Shown in pieces: positions 8,697 through 21,921 of a stretch of 64,000 nt of DNA. This stretch comes from Mesostigma viride. Taxonomy: Eukaryota; Streptophyta; Mesostigmatophyceae; Mesostigmatales; Mesostigmataceae. The stretch is from assembly GCA_009746045.1 (NCBI GenBank), contig RPFO01000076.1:604614-668613 (forward strand), read 5' to 3'. Under the pieces are notes generated by a model. The model was not told the origin of the DNA, searched no databases, and saw only the letters and a program-made list of their open reading frames with translations. Within the stretch, counting starts at the first letter, position 1; every line of letters begins with the position of its first letter. The position numbers and the translations under genes were made by a program.

Positions 8697-9046
8697 CGAG
8701 TTGGTGGCCGAGAGTTTGCTCAGTTGGCCAAGAGTTTGCTCACTTGGGTGCCAAACTCACAAAGTAACGTAAAATCAACGAAATAACTGCATACAATTAG
8801 CCTTTTGGCCTAGCCCATTCAATTATTCCGTCAACCCCCCCCCCCCCCCCCCCCTTATTCCCGCTGGTCTAGTACAAAAGCCTGATATCCCGGCTGCCTG
8901 AGCTTGGGAGGCAGCCGTTGATTGTAAACAAATGCCATGCCAGTTGTAACAACTCCTTGGAATAATTTCAGTGAAACAAGTAATAATTCATGCAAGCTCA
9001 CACCATTTGCATGATACATATCGTAAGCACTTTTGTAATGCCATTC

Positions 9047-10480
<1,434 letters not shown>

Positions 10481-10994
10481 ACACTGAAACGACTACGTAT
10501 GTCGCTTGGGGTCGTGCACTTGCAAAGATGGAGCCGCGCTCGATGGTAGGTGCTGTCCCAGAACAATCCCGGCTGATGTCAGCTGAACGCAGCAGTGTAT
10601 CACCCGCAGCCACTACCTCGCCACTGCCATGGGCATGTTGATGGCCATGTTCATCGCCCTTGGCATCGCCGTGGGCACGGCCATCGTCACTGGCATCGGC
10701 ATCGGTTTGACCATCAACGTGATCGCCGCTACCATCGACCTTGGTGTCGGCATCTCTGTCGCCTTGTTCAAATCCGGCACATCCCTGTAACAAGTAACGC
10801 GTTCCGGCAGCACCAATGAATGTTGCACATAATGCATGAATGCACATACGTCATGCACATATAAACATGCAGTGACAAAGAAACATTTCGAAACCTGCGA
10901 GTTCCCGCGAATGCATTACCGCTATATACCGCAAAACGAAAGTCCGCAGCAGGCAGCCTGTCATGATTTCAAAAATACTTCGCCCTGTACCTGC

Positions 10995-11420
10995 TCACTT
11001 GTCATGGCCTCCTTTCGCCCACATAAAAGGGCACCGGCGGTCCAGTTCGTCAAGGTCAGTTCCTTCCAATCTGGCCTCCTCCCCAGCTAGAAGGGCCCTA
11101 TCCTCAGCCTCCTCAGCATCTTCTTCCCATGCATCAGCGTGGGCTTCTTTGTCATCAGCCCTCTTGTCGATGCCTTTCGCGCTATCCCTGTCAAGCTGAT
11201 TGCCCGGGTCATCCGGAGCGACTTTCCTGGCGACCTTCGTATCGCCGCAGCATTCCTTGCACAGAATTGTCTGTCCAAAACCCTCTTCTCCCACGCCGAC
11301 GCCACAAAAAACATGCATCCTGTTACACTTGCCGCACGTGCACTTGTGGACTGGGCCAACCATGTTTTTGCAACCACCCCCGCATAATTGCATGGTTTCG
11401 GTGCCCATTGTGGCAGCCAT
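10995..11420 (-). CDS. small Cys/His-rich (zinc-binding) acidic protein of the TIR transposon
   Basis: 141 aa beginning MAATMGTETMQLCGGGC. The first ~60 residues contain many metal-ligand residues: CGGGC, VHKCTCGKC, MHVFCG and CKECC, consistent with one or two zinc modules. The remainder is charged and acidic (DAWEEDAEEAEDRALLAGEE). It lies just inside the right TIR and is transcribed inward, as transposon-encoded DNA-binding proteins often are. No catalytic domain is visible. A role as TIR-binding protein is inference. Confidence 0.5.
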   Translation of the reverse strand: MAATMGTETMQLCGGGCKNMVGPVHKCTCGKCNRMHVFCGVGVGEEGFGQTILCKECCGDTKVARKVAPDDPGNQLDRDSAKGIDKRADDKEAHADAWEEDAEEAEDRALLAGEEARLEGTDLDELDRRCPFMWAKGGHDK

Positions 11421-11607
11421 TTCCGCTTGTTCTCACCCACCAAGCTCACCTTAAAACGTGTTCAACGTTGCTTTCATTCAAATTCGAAGTGCAGTGCAGT
11501 CCGTTAAACCCAAAATGCCGAGCAGTAGAGCACGCATAAAATGCCTCGCTACTACGGTAGTTGCGACCGACTAGATCTGACAAAAAAATGCCTAGGCATT
11601 TTTTTTT

Positions 11608-11663
11608 CAGGACTAGATCTGACAGAAAAATGCCTAGGCATTTTTCTGTCAGATCTAGTCCTG
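11608..11663. repeat. perfect 56-nt palindrome in a hairpin cluster
   Basis: The sequence from CAGGACTAGATCTGACAG to its complement is a perfect inverted repeat centred on CCTAGG at 11,635/11,636. Related AAATGCCTAGGCATTT palindromes occur at about 11,586 and 11,697. The cluster sits subterminally in the TIR transposon and may be a transposase-binding or foldback structure. Confidence 0.85.
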
Positions 11664-11806
11664 GAAAAAAAATGCCTAGTCGAATCCAAAAGTGCCTAGG
11701 CATTTTTCGATTTGCCGTACTTCCTGAACAAGCCGCGCGTTGCGCGCCGAAAGTTTGCTCACTTAGAATCCTTGGCCAACTGAGCAAACTTTCGGCCACC
11801 CACTCG

Positions 11807-12020
11807 TCCCATAGCCGCTACTCTAAACTGATAATGACCAAAAGGGGTAGCAAAGGCGGTTTTATGACAATCCTCGGGCGCTATACGCAGTTGCCGCAAA
11901 CCATCCGCACAATCCAGTACAGTGAAACAGGTAGAACCTTTAACCTTTATATTAAATATATCATCAATACGAGGTAGAGGGTATTTAGACTTCACAGTGA
12001 TATCATTTAACCTCCAGGAG
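11807..12020 (-). pseudogene. pol: Gypsy RT, N-terminal segment, fused to gag start by deletion
   Basis: The minus strand reads RLNDITVKSKYPLPRIDDI, then FTVLDCADGLRQLRIAPED (motif A Asp in VLDCADG) and TAFATPFGHYQFRVAAMG up to the TIR transposon. Immediately upstream it is joined to MDPVGGDMSPIP, the start of gag as seen intact at ~42,110. Gag, protease and the first RT residues are therefore deleted in this copy, with the join near 12,011-12,021. Confidence 0.85.
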
Positions 12021-12163
12021 GTATAGGCGACATATCTCCACCCACTGGATCCATGTTTTATTAAAAAGAAAAACAATGAAAGTTGAAGGATAGGAATCTA
12101 AATTGAAGCAATGAAGGCAAAAGGAAAAACCTTGAATGTCTTAAGCAAAGAAAACAATGAAAA

Positions 12164-12556
12164 TCAATCCTTTTTAACCACAGTAATGGATAGGGAACCA
12201 AACTCTAAGGTGAGAGGAGTATCTGAGCTAGATGAGGATGCAGCCCGTCTAGGGGGAGAAGAATGAGGGGTAGCAAAGACTAGGGATTCCACGGGAGGAC
12301 GACCATGAGGAATAGAACGTACATGTAGGCCTACATCTGATTCACTATGGTCTATAAGGAACTGCTGAGCTTCTTCAAAGGTCACAAATTTCTTATACCT
12401 AACTACGTTATATATACGGTTCTGAACTATCTTCCTAGCGTCGGACCAAGAAAGGAAAATGGCGGACCATTGAGGCGTAATCACTACGTAATATTTGGCT
12501 AAGCTATTATCGCTGGATGAATGGGAAGGAGCAGTAAAAGCACGCCGCTGGCTCAT
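12164..12556 (-). CDS. accessory ORF with RNase H1 N-terminal/viroplasmin-like domain
   Basis: 130 aa beginning MSQRRAFTAPSHSSS. Residues ~20-70 read YYVVITPQWSAIFLSWSDA followed by YKKFVTFEEAQQFLIDH, which matches the pattern of the caulimovirus VI/RNase H1 N-terminal fold that binds RNA-DNA hybrids. A homologue (same length, similar ends, TLEFGSLSITVVKKD) is at 42,231-42,629 in the second Gypsy fragment, also directly upstream of gag. Conservation between two diverged copies supports a real gene located 5' of gag, an uncommon position. The start is the first ATG of the shared block. Confidence 0.75.
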   Translation of the reverse strand: MSQRRAFTAPSHSSSDNSLAKYYVVITPQWSAIFLSWSDARKIVQNRIYNVVRYKKFVTFEEAQQFLIDHSESDVGLHVRSIPHGRPPVESLVFATPHSSPPRRAASSSSSDTPLTLEFGSLSITVVKKD

Positions 12557-12559
12557 GGT

Positions 12560-13649
12560 AACGCACCTGGTAGGTCTTGTGACGTCACGCTAGGAGTAGA
12601 AGGAGTAGGCGACTTAGCTGGGTTATCTGGAGCACCGAAAGCAGCACGAGGGCGGCAATAGTCCAGCGCTCGTCCTAAAATTAATCAGCGACCCAGTATC
12701 TCTGCGGGTGCGGCCGTCTAATAAACAGCAGCACGAAGGAAAAGGTGTAGTCTACCACGACGCTAATCGTCTCACTATTGCCGAACCGCACAATTATCCT
12801 CTATCTACGACAGGAAGCAACCATACGCAGGAAAACGAAGCGAAGGAGCTATCTAACAAAGCGAAGGAGCTATCTATAAAAGGATTTTTCCGCTACGAGC
12901 AGGTCTAGCATCTAGGCAGAGCGTGTCCCGAACCGGGCAGCACTACTCTCCCAGCTTGAAGGCGACCCCGGCCCATTACCTGTCAAGTAGGTGTCGTTTT
13001 CGTTTCCCTGGACGCGGAAGGGTTGTTGCAAAGGCGTATGTGACAAGGGATCGTCGTCTCGCTCTCTACCTACGAAAGTTCCTCCGGAACCATTGTTACG
13101 TCCTAAACTTCTACCACCACCTCTACCTCTACCCGGCCTAACGCTACCTAAACTAGTCAGGCCACCTCTACTTAATCCCCTAGCAAAAGACGAACGAGAC
13201 GATCCAGATCTCAATGCATTTACGTATGTATTACTATAATACGCCATAAGCCATTTACACAAACCCGTTTACTCCAGGAATAGAGGAAGGAAACACAACT
13301 ACACTGCCGTGACCCAAGCCTATATGTGTTAATTCATTTAACACACGCCGAGTGCCAACACGAGGGGTAGAACGTGCATAAATGATCACCAACGGTCCAG
13401 CATGCTCGGGCCGACCTGGCCCTCGCCTACGAATGTACAGATGCACGCTGGTCCACTACATTCTGCCCAAAGGATAAGGACCACTAGTAAAGTACGCGGC
13501 GCGACGCCCAAAGCATCCAATGCACCACAGTACTGTTACGAGGACAACAGTGTCCCAGTACAAACTACACGTAAACCTAGGAACGACCGAGGCAAAGGAC
13601 CTAATTTACGTCCGACAGTAACTACAACGAATTGTTACGCGACGTAACA
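12560..13649 (-). repeat. 5' LTR and leader region of the Gypsy element
   Basis: On the minus strand the LTR starts TGTTACGTCGCGTAACA at 13,649, itself a short inverted repeat. The same start occurs at 43,705. About 1.1 kb between the start and the accessory ORF at 12,556 is similar in the two copies. The LTR end and primer-binding site could not be fixed because no second LTR of either element is present. Confidence 0.6.
12912..13247 (-). CDS. small Arg-Gly-rich ORF in Gypsy leader/LTR
   Basis: The frame starts MAYYSNTYVNALRSGSS and continues RSSFARGLSRGGLTSLGS and GRGRGGGRSLGRNNG. The same block is at 43,306 downward in the second Gypsy fragment (MAYYSRTYVNALRSSSS), conserved for ~65 residues with mostly conservative changes, after which the frames diverge. 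RG-rich peptides often bind RNA. The position within the LTR or leader is odd and conservation might be of DNA rather than protein, so the call is tentative. Confidence 0.4.
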   Translation of the reverse strand: MAYYSNTYVNALRSGSSRSSFARGLSRGGLTSLGSVRPGRGRGGGRSLGRNNGSGGTFVGRERDDDPLSHTPLQQPFRVQGNENDTYLTGNGPGSPSSWESSAARFGTRSA

Positions 13650-15407
13650 CCCGGATCCCGCCAACGACGCCTGACCCCAAACCGCCATTGCTGGCTAGTG
13701 ATTGCTTGTTGCGCCCGCGCGCTCAGCAGCCTGGGGCCAACATAGGCCACCTCGGTCGGTATGAGCAAAGTCGGGTACCCCCGCACCTCACGTGCCTGCG
13801 CCAGCTCCGTCACATCGCCCGGCTCCATCGTAGTGTAGACAACACCTTGCCCGTAGGTCGATGCGTCAGATGCAACAACCTCACATGCCAAAGGTGCGCT
13901 TCGGTCAACCCTTAGCATATAGGAGCCAAGGCCAGGGCACACTCTAACTCCTCTCGCACCCCGGCCCACGTCATGCACCCGCTACCGCTGCCCCCACCCA
14001 AGGTTGCAGGCTGATGAATCTGAAACATTGCTGCCAGATGGAGAGGCAGCTGCGACTTAACATCTGCAGCCACAACAACCTCCCCAACTGAGATGGATGG
14101 CAGCCAGTCAGTGCCTCTGCCATAGTTCGGCCACGAGTGAGTATAGCCTGTGTGTGGGCAATCACAAGGGTGAGCTGCTTGACCATTGGTTCCAGCACGC
14201 CATTCCGTCGGTGCACCACCCCCAGTGCTTCTAGCTCGTCCCCTCCCAGGCTGGCCATCTTAGTCTTCTCATTAGACGGCACGAGGTTGTTAGGACGGTA
14301 GCCTTGCTCCATAGCGCGCGTAATGAACTGGTTCAGCGCCTCGCAGGTCCGCCCGTTGCTAACCACCAAGTCATCGATGGTGATGGACAGCATGGGGGCA
14401 GGGTGGTTTTCCAGGTCGATCTGAAGCTCCCCGGCGTGCTCCTCCTTGTACTCGATGACCAAGCACAGCGGCTGGCCACACTCGTCGCGCACCAAGGTGA
14501 GCTCACCTGCGCTTGAGAGGTAGTTGAACTGGCGCCTCCGATCTAGGGCACCGATCATGTAGAGCACCATCTCACGGATGGCCTTCCCCAGCGCCACTGC
14601 ATGGAAATGCCCCATGGCCAGCACCTTGAGCACAGGCCACACCCTCCGCCTCGGCCCTGCCAGGCCCACGCTAGTAGACCACACACTAGGAAGCCCTTGG
14701 TAGTCCCACCACCACTCGGGCACCTCGATGGAGTAGTATGACACGAGGTCGCTCTTGGCGCTGTAGCACCGGCCCTTGATGTAGACCTCCACGAGGATGC
14801 CCAGGTGGGGGAGCAGGATCGGCCACGGGGGGTCCACCCACAGCAGGTTGCCCCGCTTCCGGTTGACGATGAACCGTAGCTCACCAACCCCCTTGGCCAC
14901 TCCAAAGCAGCCATCCACCCACTTAGGCCGCCTCTCTCGGAACGTTACCATGCCCACGCCTGCTGCCCGGCTCATGAGCTTGCCCCATTCAGCCATGCAT
15001 GTAGCAGCCTCGGCTGGGCTTGGGCACATTCCGATACCTTGCGCTCGCCGCCACCGCTGCCTTGATGCAGTTTTCTTCGCTGGCATATATCTCCCGCCAG
15101 CTCGGCCGCATAGCCATCAGGTCAAGCAGCCGTGCCTTCCCGACACCTCCGCCTTTGGCAAACTCACGGCCTTCGCGTGCAGTTGTTCGTACTTATTCTG
15201 CTTCCCATACATTGCATCAGCACCTTCTTGCACCTGGCCCATCGCAATGCGGCGACTGTGCCAGGAGCAGTGGCTTCTTGACCCTCGCAAGGGCCTCCTC
15301 CCTCCCCTTAGAGCACACCCCTCTAGGGCTAGGAGGAGAGTCTGCCCCCCCCCCACCAGCCAATTAAGCCAATGTACTACCTTGCATCGCAGTGTGTACT
15401 CGCGGTG
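13650..15407 (-). pseudogene. pol: RT-RNase H of the older YR element (degraded)
   Basis: Homologous along its length to 4,760-6,490. Visible motifs are CKVVHWLNWL, QNKYEQL, TCMAEWGKLMSR, KWVDGCFGVAKG, AKSDLVSYYS, SITIDDLVVSNGR (catalytic DD) and VVASDASTYGQGVVY (RNase H). Frames break near 15,100 and 13,980, and the sequence ends in RRRWRDPG before the Gypsy LTR. The upstream part of the gene lies beyond the CACTA insertion, at 23,614 upward. Confidence 0.85.
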
Positions 15408-15420
15408 CACTAGGAAGGGG

Positions 15421-15640
15421 GGTGTGACATTTTGTGATATTTTGTGACATATCACGTGACATTTTGTGATGTGGATGTGACAAAATGTGACACTTTGTGA
15501 TTTTTTGTGACAAAACTGTGATATTCTGTGACATTTCGTGACAAATCATGTGATAAAACCAGCATATTCTGTGATTATCTTTGTGACAAAAACAAGGAAA
15601 TTATCACAAAATATCAATATCACGACTTGACAAAACGCAC
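15421..15640. repeat. left subterminal repeats of the CACTA-like element
   Basis: Variants of GTGACATTTTGTGA occur many times in both orientations. The segment GTGATAAAACCAGCATATT near 15,550 is found inverted near 22,755-22,780, so the subterminal region forms a long imperfect inverted repeat with the right side. In CACTA elements such repeats bind the transposase accessory protein. Confidence 0.75.
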
Positions 15641-15644
15641 TGAC

Positions 15645-15855
15645 AAAATCCGTGACATTATCACTGATATATCACGAAAAAAAGGGTGACAAATCCGTGA
15701 CATTATCACTGATATATCACGAAAAAAAGGGTGACAAATCCGTGACATTATCACTGATATATCAGGAAAAAAGGGTGACAAAATCCGTGACATTGTCACT
15801 GATATATCAGGAAAAAAGGGTGACAAAATCCGTGACATTGTCACTGATAAATCTA
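15645..15855. repeat. five tandem ~45-bp repeats
   Basis: Each unit reads AATCCGTGACATTATCACTG followed by ATATATCACG or ATATATCAGG and A-run plus GGGTGAC. The first two carry CACG and the later ones CAGG, so the array grew by duplication. The open frames across it are by-products of repeat length being a multiple of three. Confidence 0.85.
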
Positions 15856-16489
15856 GGGAGAAAACAGTGACATAAAACCACGGGCGATCATGACATATCA
15901 CACAGATATATCGTGACATGTCACACAGATATATCAGAACACATTCCAAAGCAAAACGGATGAAAAGCACGCCTCGCGATTTCTTTATTACAAATATAAA
16001 GATAAATGTAACAGATCTTCATTCTTCATTCTTGATTCTTCATTCTTCAACAGTGATTATCGATCAGTGACAATTTGCAAACGCCGGCTTGGCGCTTGTC
16101 GTTGCGTGACAGAAATCTCGGAATGTTCCTGGAATGCATTAAAAAACGCACATGCGCAAGAAACATGAACGGATGGTTGGTGTCAATTGTCTCATCTGCC
16201 ACCGCACCCTAGTAACCAATTCATGAACAAGAAAGCGCTCGGTATAGATCAAGAAAACAAAAACAAACATGCGCAGCCGTAGTGCCTAGATGACGATGTC
16301 AAGTGGACGACGACGAGGAGGCCGGCACCTTGTCTCCCTGTGAGCAGAAAAAAAAGGCAAGTTTAAACACTCAAGATGTGTCATAGCCTTTCACAGCCTC
16401 GATCAATAGAAATGTTGCACATCAAAATCAACGTGTTGCCTAGAACATCCTTGAATGGGTTTCAAGAACAGCAAGGCGGCCTCCCCGCC

Positions 16490-17550
16490 CGCAAACTCAT
16501 AATCCCAGTGTTTACAACCCCCTCATGAGGGGGTTGAGGGGTTGTAAAATTGCAATCACTCATTAAAAAAAAAATAATAATCCCAGTTTCACACACTGCC
16601 CACTCATAAATAATCCCAGGTTCTGACAGCCCCCGCTCAGCCCACTCATGAACAACCCAGTTTAGACCCCCCCACTCATACACTATCCCAGTTTCCCACA
16701 GCCCCCACTCAGCCCACTCTGACATAAACCACCCCAGTTTAGACCCCCCTCTCATAAATAACCCCAGTTTCCCACAGTCACCACTCAGCCACCCATAAAC
16801 CACCCAGTTTCCAACCCGCCCCCCCTCATAAATAATCCCAATGGTTTTCAACCCCCTCAATCAGTAATCAAAAACAAAAAAATCCCACTTTTCACACACT
16901 GCCTACTCATAAATAATCCCAGTTTATGACAGCCCCTGCTCAGCCCACTCATAAACAATCCAGTTAAATACAACCCCCCACCCACACATTATCCCAGTTT
17001 CCCACAGCCCCACTCAGCCCACTCTGACATAAACCACACCAGTTTAGACCCCCCCTCTCATAAATAACCCCAGGTTCCTACAGCCCCCCACTCAGCCCAC
17101 TCATAAACCACCCATGCAGTTTACAACCTCCCCCTCATATTAACCCCAGTTCTCCACAGCCCCCGGGGGCTATGAAAAACGAGTGCGCCACTCAGCCACC
17201 TCAAATGCCACCGAGTTTACAGTCCCCCCCCCCCCCCATAAATAATCCCAAGTGTTTACAACCTCCTCAACCAGTTGTTAAAAAAAAAAAAAAAACAGTT
17301 TCACACACTGCCCACTCATAAATAATCCCAGTTTCCGACAGCCCCCGCCCAGCCCACATAAATAACGCGGCTACAACCCCCCAACAGCCCCCGCTCAGCC
17401 CACTAAAAAACAACCCAGTTTACAGCCCCTCCACTCATAAATAACCCCAATTTCCCACAGCCCCCACTCTGCCCACTCATGAACTACCCCTGTTTGCAAC
17501 CCCCCAAATCACACCACTCATAACCATGTCCAGGTTTACAACCCCACCCA
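16490..17550. repeat. degenerate minisatellite, CATAAATAATCCCAGTTT type
   Basis: About 1 kb of irregular repeats built from CTCATAAATAATCCCAGTTT, CCCACAGCCCCCACTCAGCC and CAACCCCCC motifs, with unit lengths of 60 to 75 bases and A-runs near 16,566 and 17,281. The strand bias is extreme (C/A rich on plus). No coding potential is supported. It lies in what may be an intron downstream of the exon at 17,562-17,876. Confidence 0.8.
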
Positions 17551-17561
17551 CTCCTGAGACT

Positions 17562-17876
17562 TACTTCAGGGGTTGCATGGGAGACATCGGCCGCCTTTCT
17601 GGCTGCAATCATTGCCTCCTTCTTGGCAAGGAGCGCGGCCAGCGCCGCCTCTACCGAGGCCATGTCTTCATCTGCTCTTTGCGCAGGCAACATGGATGAT
17701 GGCACCGATGCTGTGGCGGTTGTTGAAGGGAGTGCTGTCGGGGGCAGGATTGTCGGCGCTGCCGGCGGTGGTGGTGCTGCTGCAGGCAGCTTTGCGAGCT
17801 TCGTGCACGGCTGCACTCTTGGATCGGCAGCGCTGCGTTTCTCTCGGCGTGAACCGGCCTTCACTACGCTTCCCAT
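17562..17876 (-). CDS. possible first exon of an unrecognised protein
   Basis: From ATG at 17,876 the minus strand reads MGSVVKAGSRREKRSAADPR, a Pro/Ala-rich stretch, then a helical DMASVEAALAALLAKKEAM segment. It meets a strong 5' splice-like site, GAA|GTAAGT, near 17,562. Only an intron-like repeat region follows. Codon pattern and splice site make a real exon plausible, but no domain or downstream exon was identified. Confidence 0.3.
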
Positions 17877-17879
17877 TTC

Positions 17880-20800
17880 AAATCGATGACCATTGAAGCC
17901 TAATTTGACTAAAAATGAGATTGCTGAAGGGCACTAACATTGTAAGGGTGACCAAGTGAGACCCTAGCACTACTATTATGAAGATACCAAAGACCAAGAA
18001 ACCACGAAATTGGATATTATGAGCAACATGTTGAAAGAAGCAAAGCTCATAACTGCGTGTGCTACCAACTCCCTTGCTGCCCCCATGAGGAATTATTAGC
18101 CCCCCTCCGCCTGTCCCATGATAAGGAATACATAACTAACTGACTGACAAGGAATACGCAACACAATCACAATGATTAGAAAGGAGCTATGGCGTTTCAG
18201 AGAAAAAATGATTTTCTTACAAAACCTTAAGCGTGCTGCTCTCAGTCAGTGTTCCAACAAAAAGTTCTGGTTCAAGATAACTTGTCCAGTGGTGTGACTC
18301 TTTGGAGGTTTTATCCCAAAGGACGAGCCTCAAAGTTGATCACACATGTCTCCTAGAGCCCAATGACTGAACTCCTAATAAAAATAGGCACAAGGATTTT
18401 TCTCATATATATTAGACAGTGTCATTTTTACAATTTGCTAACAAGGTTAAAAGCGCTGATTGTCAACAAAAAGGAGCTGATGGAAAGTGCAGCAGAGATG
18501 GGGTCAATGGGGGAAAACCGGAGAAAGTCGCGGCAGACGGGATGTAAATAGCAGAAAGACAGTTTACGGCTTTCAACAACAAAGAAGCCTTATGAAAAAA
18601 TGCAACGCATGTGTGTTTAAATGTAGGCGGAGCATGATTGCAAAAATGCCAAGTAATTGGAGTTAGAAACAGGAAGAACTGGATGCATTCTAGCAATGCC
18701 ACATACAGCACGTCGATAACAAAGTACAGACTCCAGGTATGCGATGGTACCCACTACTCACCACAAGTCTCGACCAGGAGCTAGCCTGCCATTCGCGGGT
18801 AGGCCGCAGGTGAGGCCAGCCCAACGGTATCAGTCACCCGCAGGTACACGCGCAATTGAAGAGGAAAACGGCAATTCGAAGGCACACATAAGATGCCGAG
18901 CGCAGAAAGCACCATGGTATTGAAAGCCTTCAGAGAATACATATTCAAAGCTCTCAAAGACATGGCCAGCTTTACCCGGCCGCCATGAAATGGCCTCATA
19001 CACATGAGCACGGCATGCTAACCGCTGTAAAAGAAGCTGGCAGAATTTTGCTAACCTTAGCGGCTAAGGAGCTTGGCGGCAGGTTCCGGAGATCTTGCTT
19101 GCGCTGTGTTTCAGCGTAAAGAACGGCTTGATTCAGAACTGGATATGATGTGTCTCAGTCCCTCATTGCTACCTCCATGCTTAATTAAACTCGACATACA
19201 TCCTAAGTGCACCTACATCATGATCCAAACTGCTACGCCGCAATTGCTAGAGAAATCACGTCGTTTCGTGGACCTGCAGCCCCGTTTGTTATTGCACACT
19301 CTGTGGTTACATAAAACTAGGTGGCCCCTTCGCTCGAGCGTACCCTCAGCCCCTCACTGCCTTAGCCATTGCGTGCACCTAGTCGTTTGCCATCGGTTTC
19401 GGCGTAATATTTGAATTTTGCGCAAGGATCCTGACGGGTTGATTCCAGACTTGCGCATGTTGCGAAAGATTTTTGTCCATTCATTCCAGACTCCCAAGCT
19501 AGGGGCTGCTGTGGACTGTAGTCTGAACGGTACGGCTAACAGTTACGATTCCAGGCCAGCGGTCCCAACCAAGCGATACTAGAGAGTCATGTCAGTCGTC
19601 TTTTTACTAGTTTCGTCAGTCAGTTATTCCTAATGTATGGCAAAATGCAAACTTCTACTTGGGGCGAGATGTAGTAGCGGAGAAATCGGAAGGGGACGTG
19701 GGCAGGGGGGGGGGCGGGAAGTACGACTGATGCCATCTACCGTACGTTATTATCGTCACAAAGCGAGTGACTGACGATAGTAAAGGCCTAAAGGGCCTCT
19801 AATGACGACAGTAATGACGATAGTATTGGGCACTAATGATTGATGACAGGAAGAGCGACGACACCAGACTTTGCGACGTTGATGGGACTTGGCGAATTGC
19901 GAGCCCTAATTCCAGTGGTTGCGCGGGTGTTACGGTTGAAGTTGAAGTTAAGACGACGCGAAAAAAAAAAGACCTTAGAGTTGCACATCTATCCACGCTG
20001 CACAGGTGGGAAAGGTGGAAGGGAGCTGCGATCGGCTCGCAGCCAAGGCGGGATTATGTGCCTTTTGATTTCCAGCAATGTCGCTTCTGTATGAACGCAC
20101 GTGGTGGTTGGAATAGGAGCATAGGCTCACTGATGACCGTCGTGATTTATGTAGCCATTAGGGCGTCGTCTCAAATGAATTCAGGAGCGAGCTCGGACAA
20201 GGCTACAAGCAGCCATCGGGGGAGAAACATAGGCATGGTCTAGAATAAAGCTTTAATCGATCTGTTCGCTCAGTGGTACGCACAGCACATTCGGACATCC
20301 AGAAGCTGCCCACTCTTTACCAGTTGAGGTGAGCAAGGAATTCCTCGCCTGAAATACTAATAAGTTTGCATCGACTTTAACATGCATGCCGTACGCACGT
20401 GGCATTCTCACGTATCGCCCTAGGGCCAAGGCTGCTGTGGGCCGCTCGGTTTCATGCCAAGTTAGCCGTGCTTGCCATGAATGCTGCAGCAGTTTCACTA
20501 TCTCATTCGTACAAGGTCAATAGACTATGCAAACGACATCTGATTTAGTTTTCATGAAGGGCATAACCTTGTTCAGATTGAGAGTTGCATGACATGGGCT
20601 GCTCTTGCGCCACTTTCCTTGTCTTAACCAACTGATTCTCTGTTTATGCTTTCGGTCGTTATACATTCGTATGTGTGCATCTGTGTTGCCATTGTGGTGT
20701 CAATTTTGCGCGTGTACTTGTGATGCCTAATACCGTTGGGCTTGCACGCGGCCCCATCGCATGTGGCAGCGACAAGCTCTTGGTCGCCTGTCCAGCGCGG

Positions 20801-21683
20801 CGAATTCTTGATGGTGAGCAACGGTGATCATTCTTTATGTAGTGCTCATTCCTCAAATTATCAACGTGCTGTGCGCGTCAGCCACCATTGGCCTTGTTCT
20901 TCCAGCTTCCGTGCATGATTTTTTTGTAGCCCGCTGGTGATGCTCTCAGCTACAAATAGTTGGCATTATTCGTACCAATTCCTTCGCTGTCGGTAGAACC
21001 TTCTTTGCAATCCAGTAGCCTCGGCTGACATTCCTGGCATTGCTGGACTATGTCTCGCTTCCTTGCATGGGTAGCATCTTTGCATATTTATCCTTTTTGC
21101 TCAGATCACAGCTTTTTGTCATTCCCTCCCCCCCACACCCCACCCTGAACGACTCCTGCTAGTGTCAATTGCAGACGTAGAGCCTTCAGCCTCGTTAGAG
21201 TTCATCCTACCTGTAACGGGGCATATTGTTGGTTGATTGGCCTTGCTTTTTCTTGGCACTAATCACGCGTTTCTTTCTTATTGCCGTATTAACCATACAG
21301 AGATTGCAATGAAGTAGATTGTGAGGCCTCTTGGGATGTTAGGGAACCTTTGCGACTCCAGGATTCCTGGGTGTGCAGTTCCCTACAACTTGTGAGGCAT
21401 GTAGATACAATTTAGGTGAACATCCATGGCCAATTTTTTTCTCGAGCACCCCTGTCTCTCTCTTGGCCCAGTATCTCACCTTCTTTGTCCTAAAACTAGG
21501 CCGGTACTCATAGATAGCCACGCAACTGCTGCGATCTCCCCCGCATCCTTACATACAAGTGAACTGAAGTCATGCAAAGTTGACAGTTGTTGGCGCGTCC
21601 AGCGCGTGGCTTCATCTCACTAACAAATTTTTGTGTGTACCGATGCGTGCTTTGCCGGATGATGTATTTTTGTCTTGCATGCA
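17880..21683. other. interior of CACTA-like element, no gene recognised
   Basis: The stretch is moderately T-rich, especially 20,500-21,700, with scattered GT.AG-like signals but no convincing domain in any frame. It has the look of intron-rich sequence. It could hold the exons of the transposase or captured host sequence. Confidence 0.4.
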
Positions 21684-21921
21684 GGCAATATACCTAACAC
21701 AGTCGGGCTGGGCACATCCGTCAGTCCAACACGGCGAGAGGCCACATGCGGATGCAGATTTTGTAGGCTCTGAGCCTTGGTCACATTGCCGTAGCACTCG
21801 ACAGTGTCCTGTGATTGTTTCTAGAGAGTCATCCAGATATTTCAGCAATGGTGGCTGGGACAGCCCTCGTAATGGTTTCAGTGATGATGAGGATGATGAC
21901 TTTGATGACGAGGACTGTTGA
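21684..21921 (+). CDS. possible terminal exon with acidic tail
   Basis: After a 3' splice-like TTTTTGTCTTGCATGCAG the frame reads AIYLTQSGWAHPSVQHGER and ends SDDEDDDFDDEDC before a stop at 21,921. Acidic tails of this kind are common in nuclear proteins. There is no recognised domain, and upstream exons were not determined. Confidence 0.25.
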
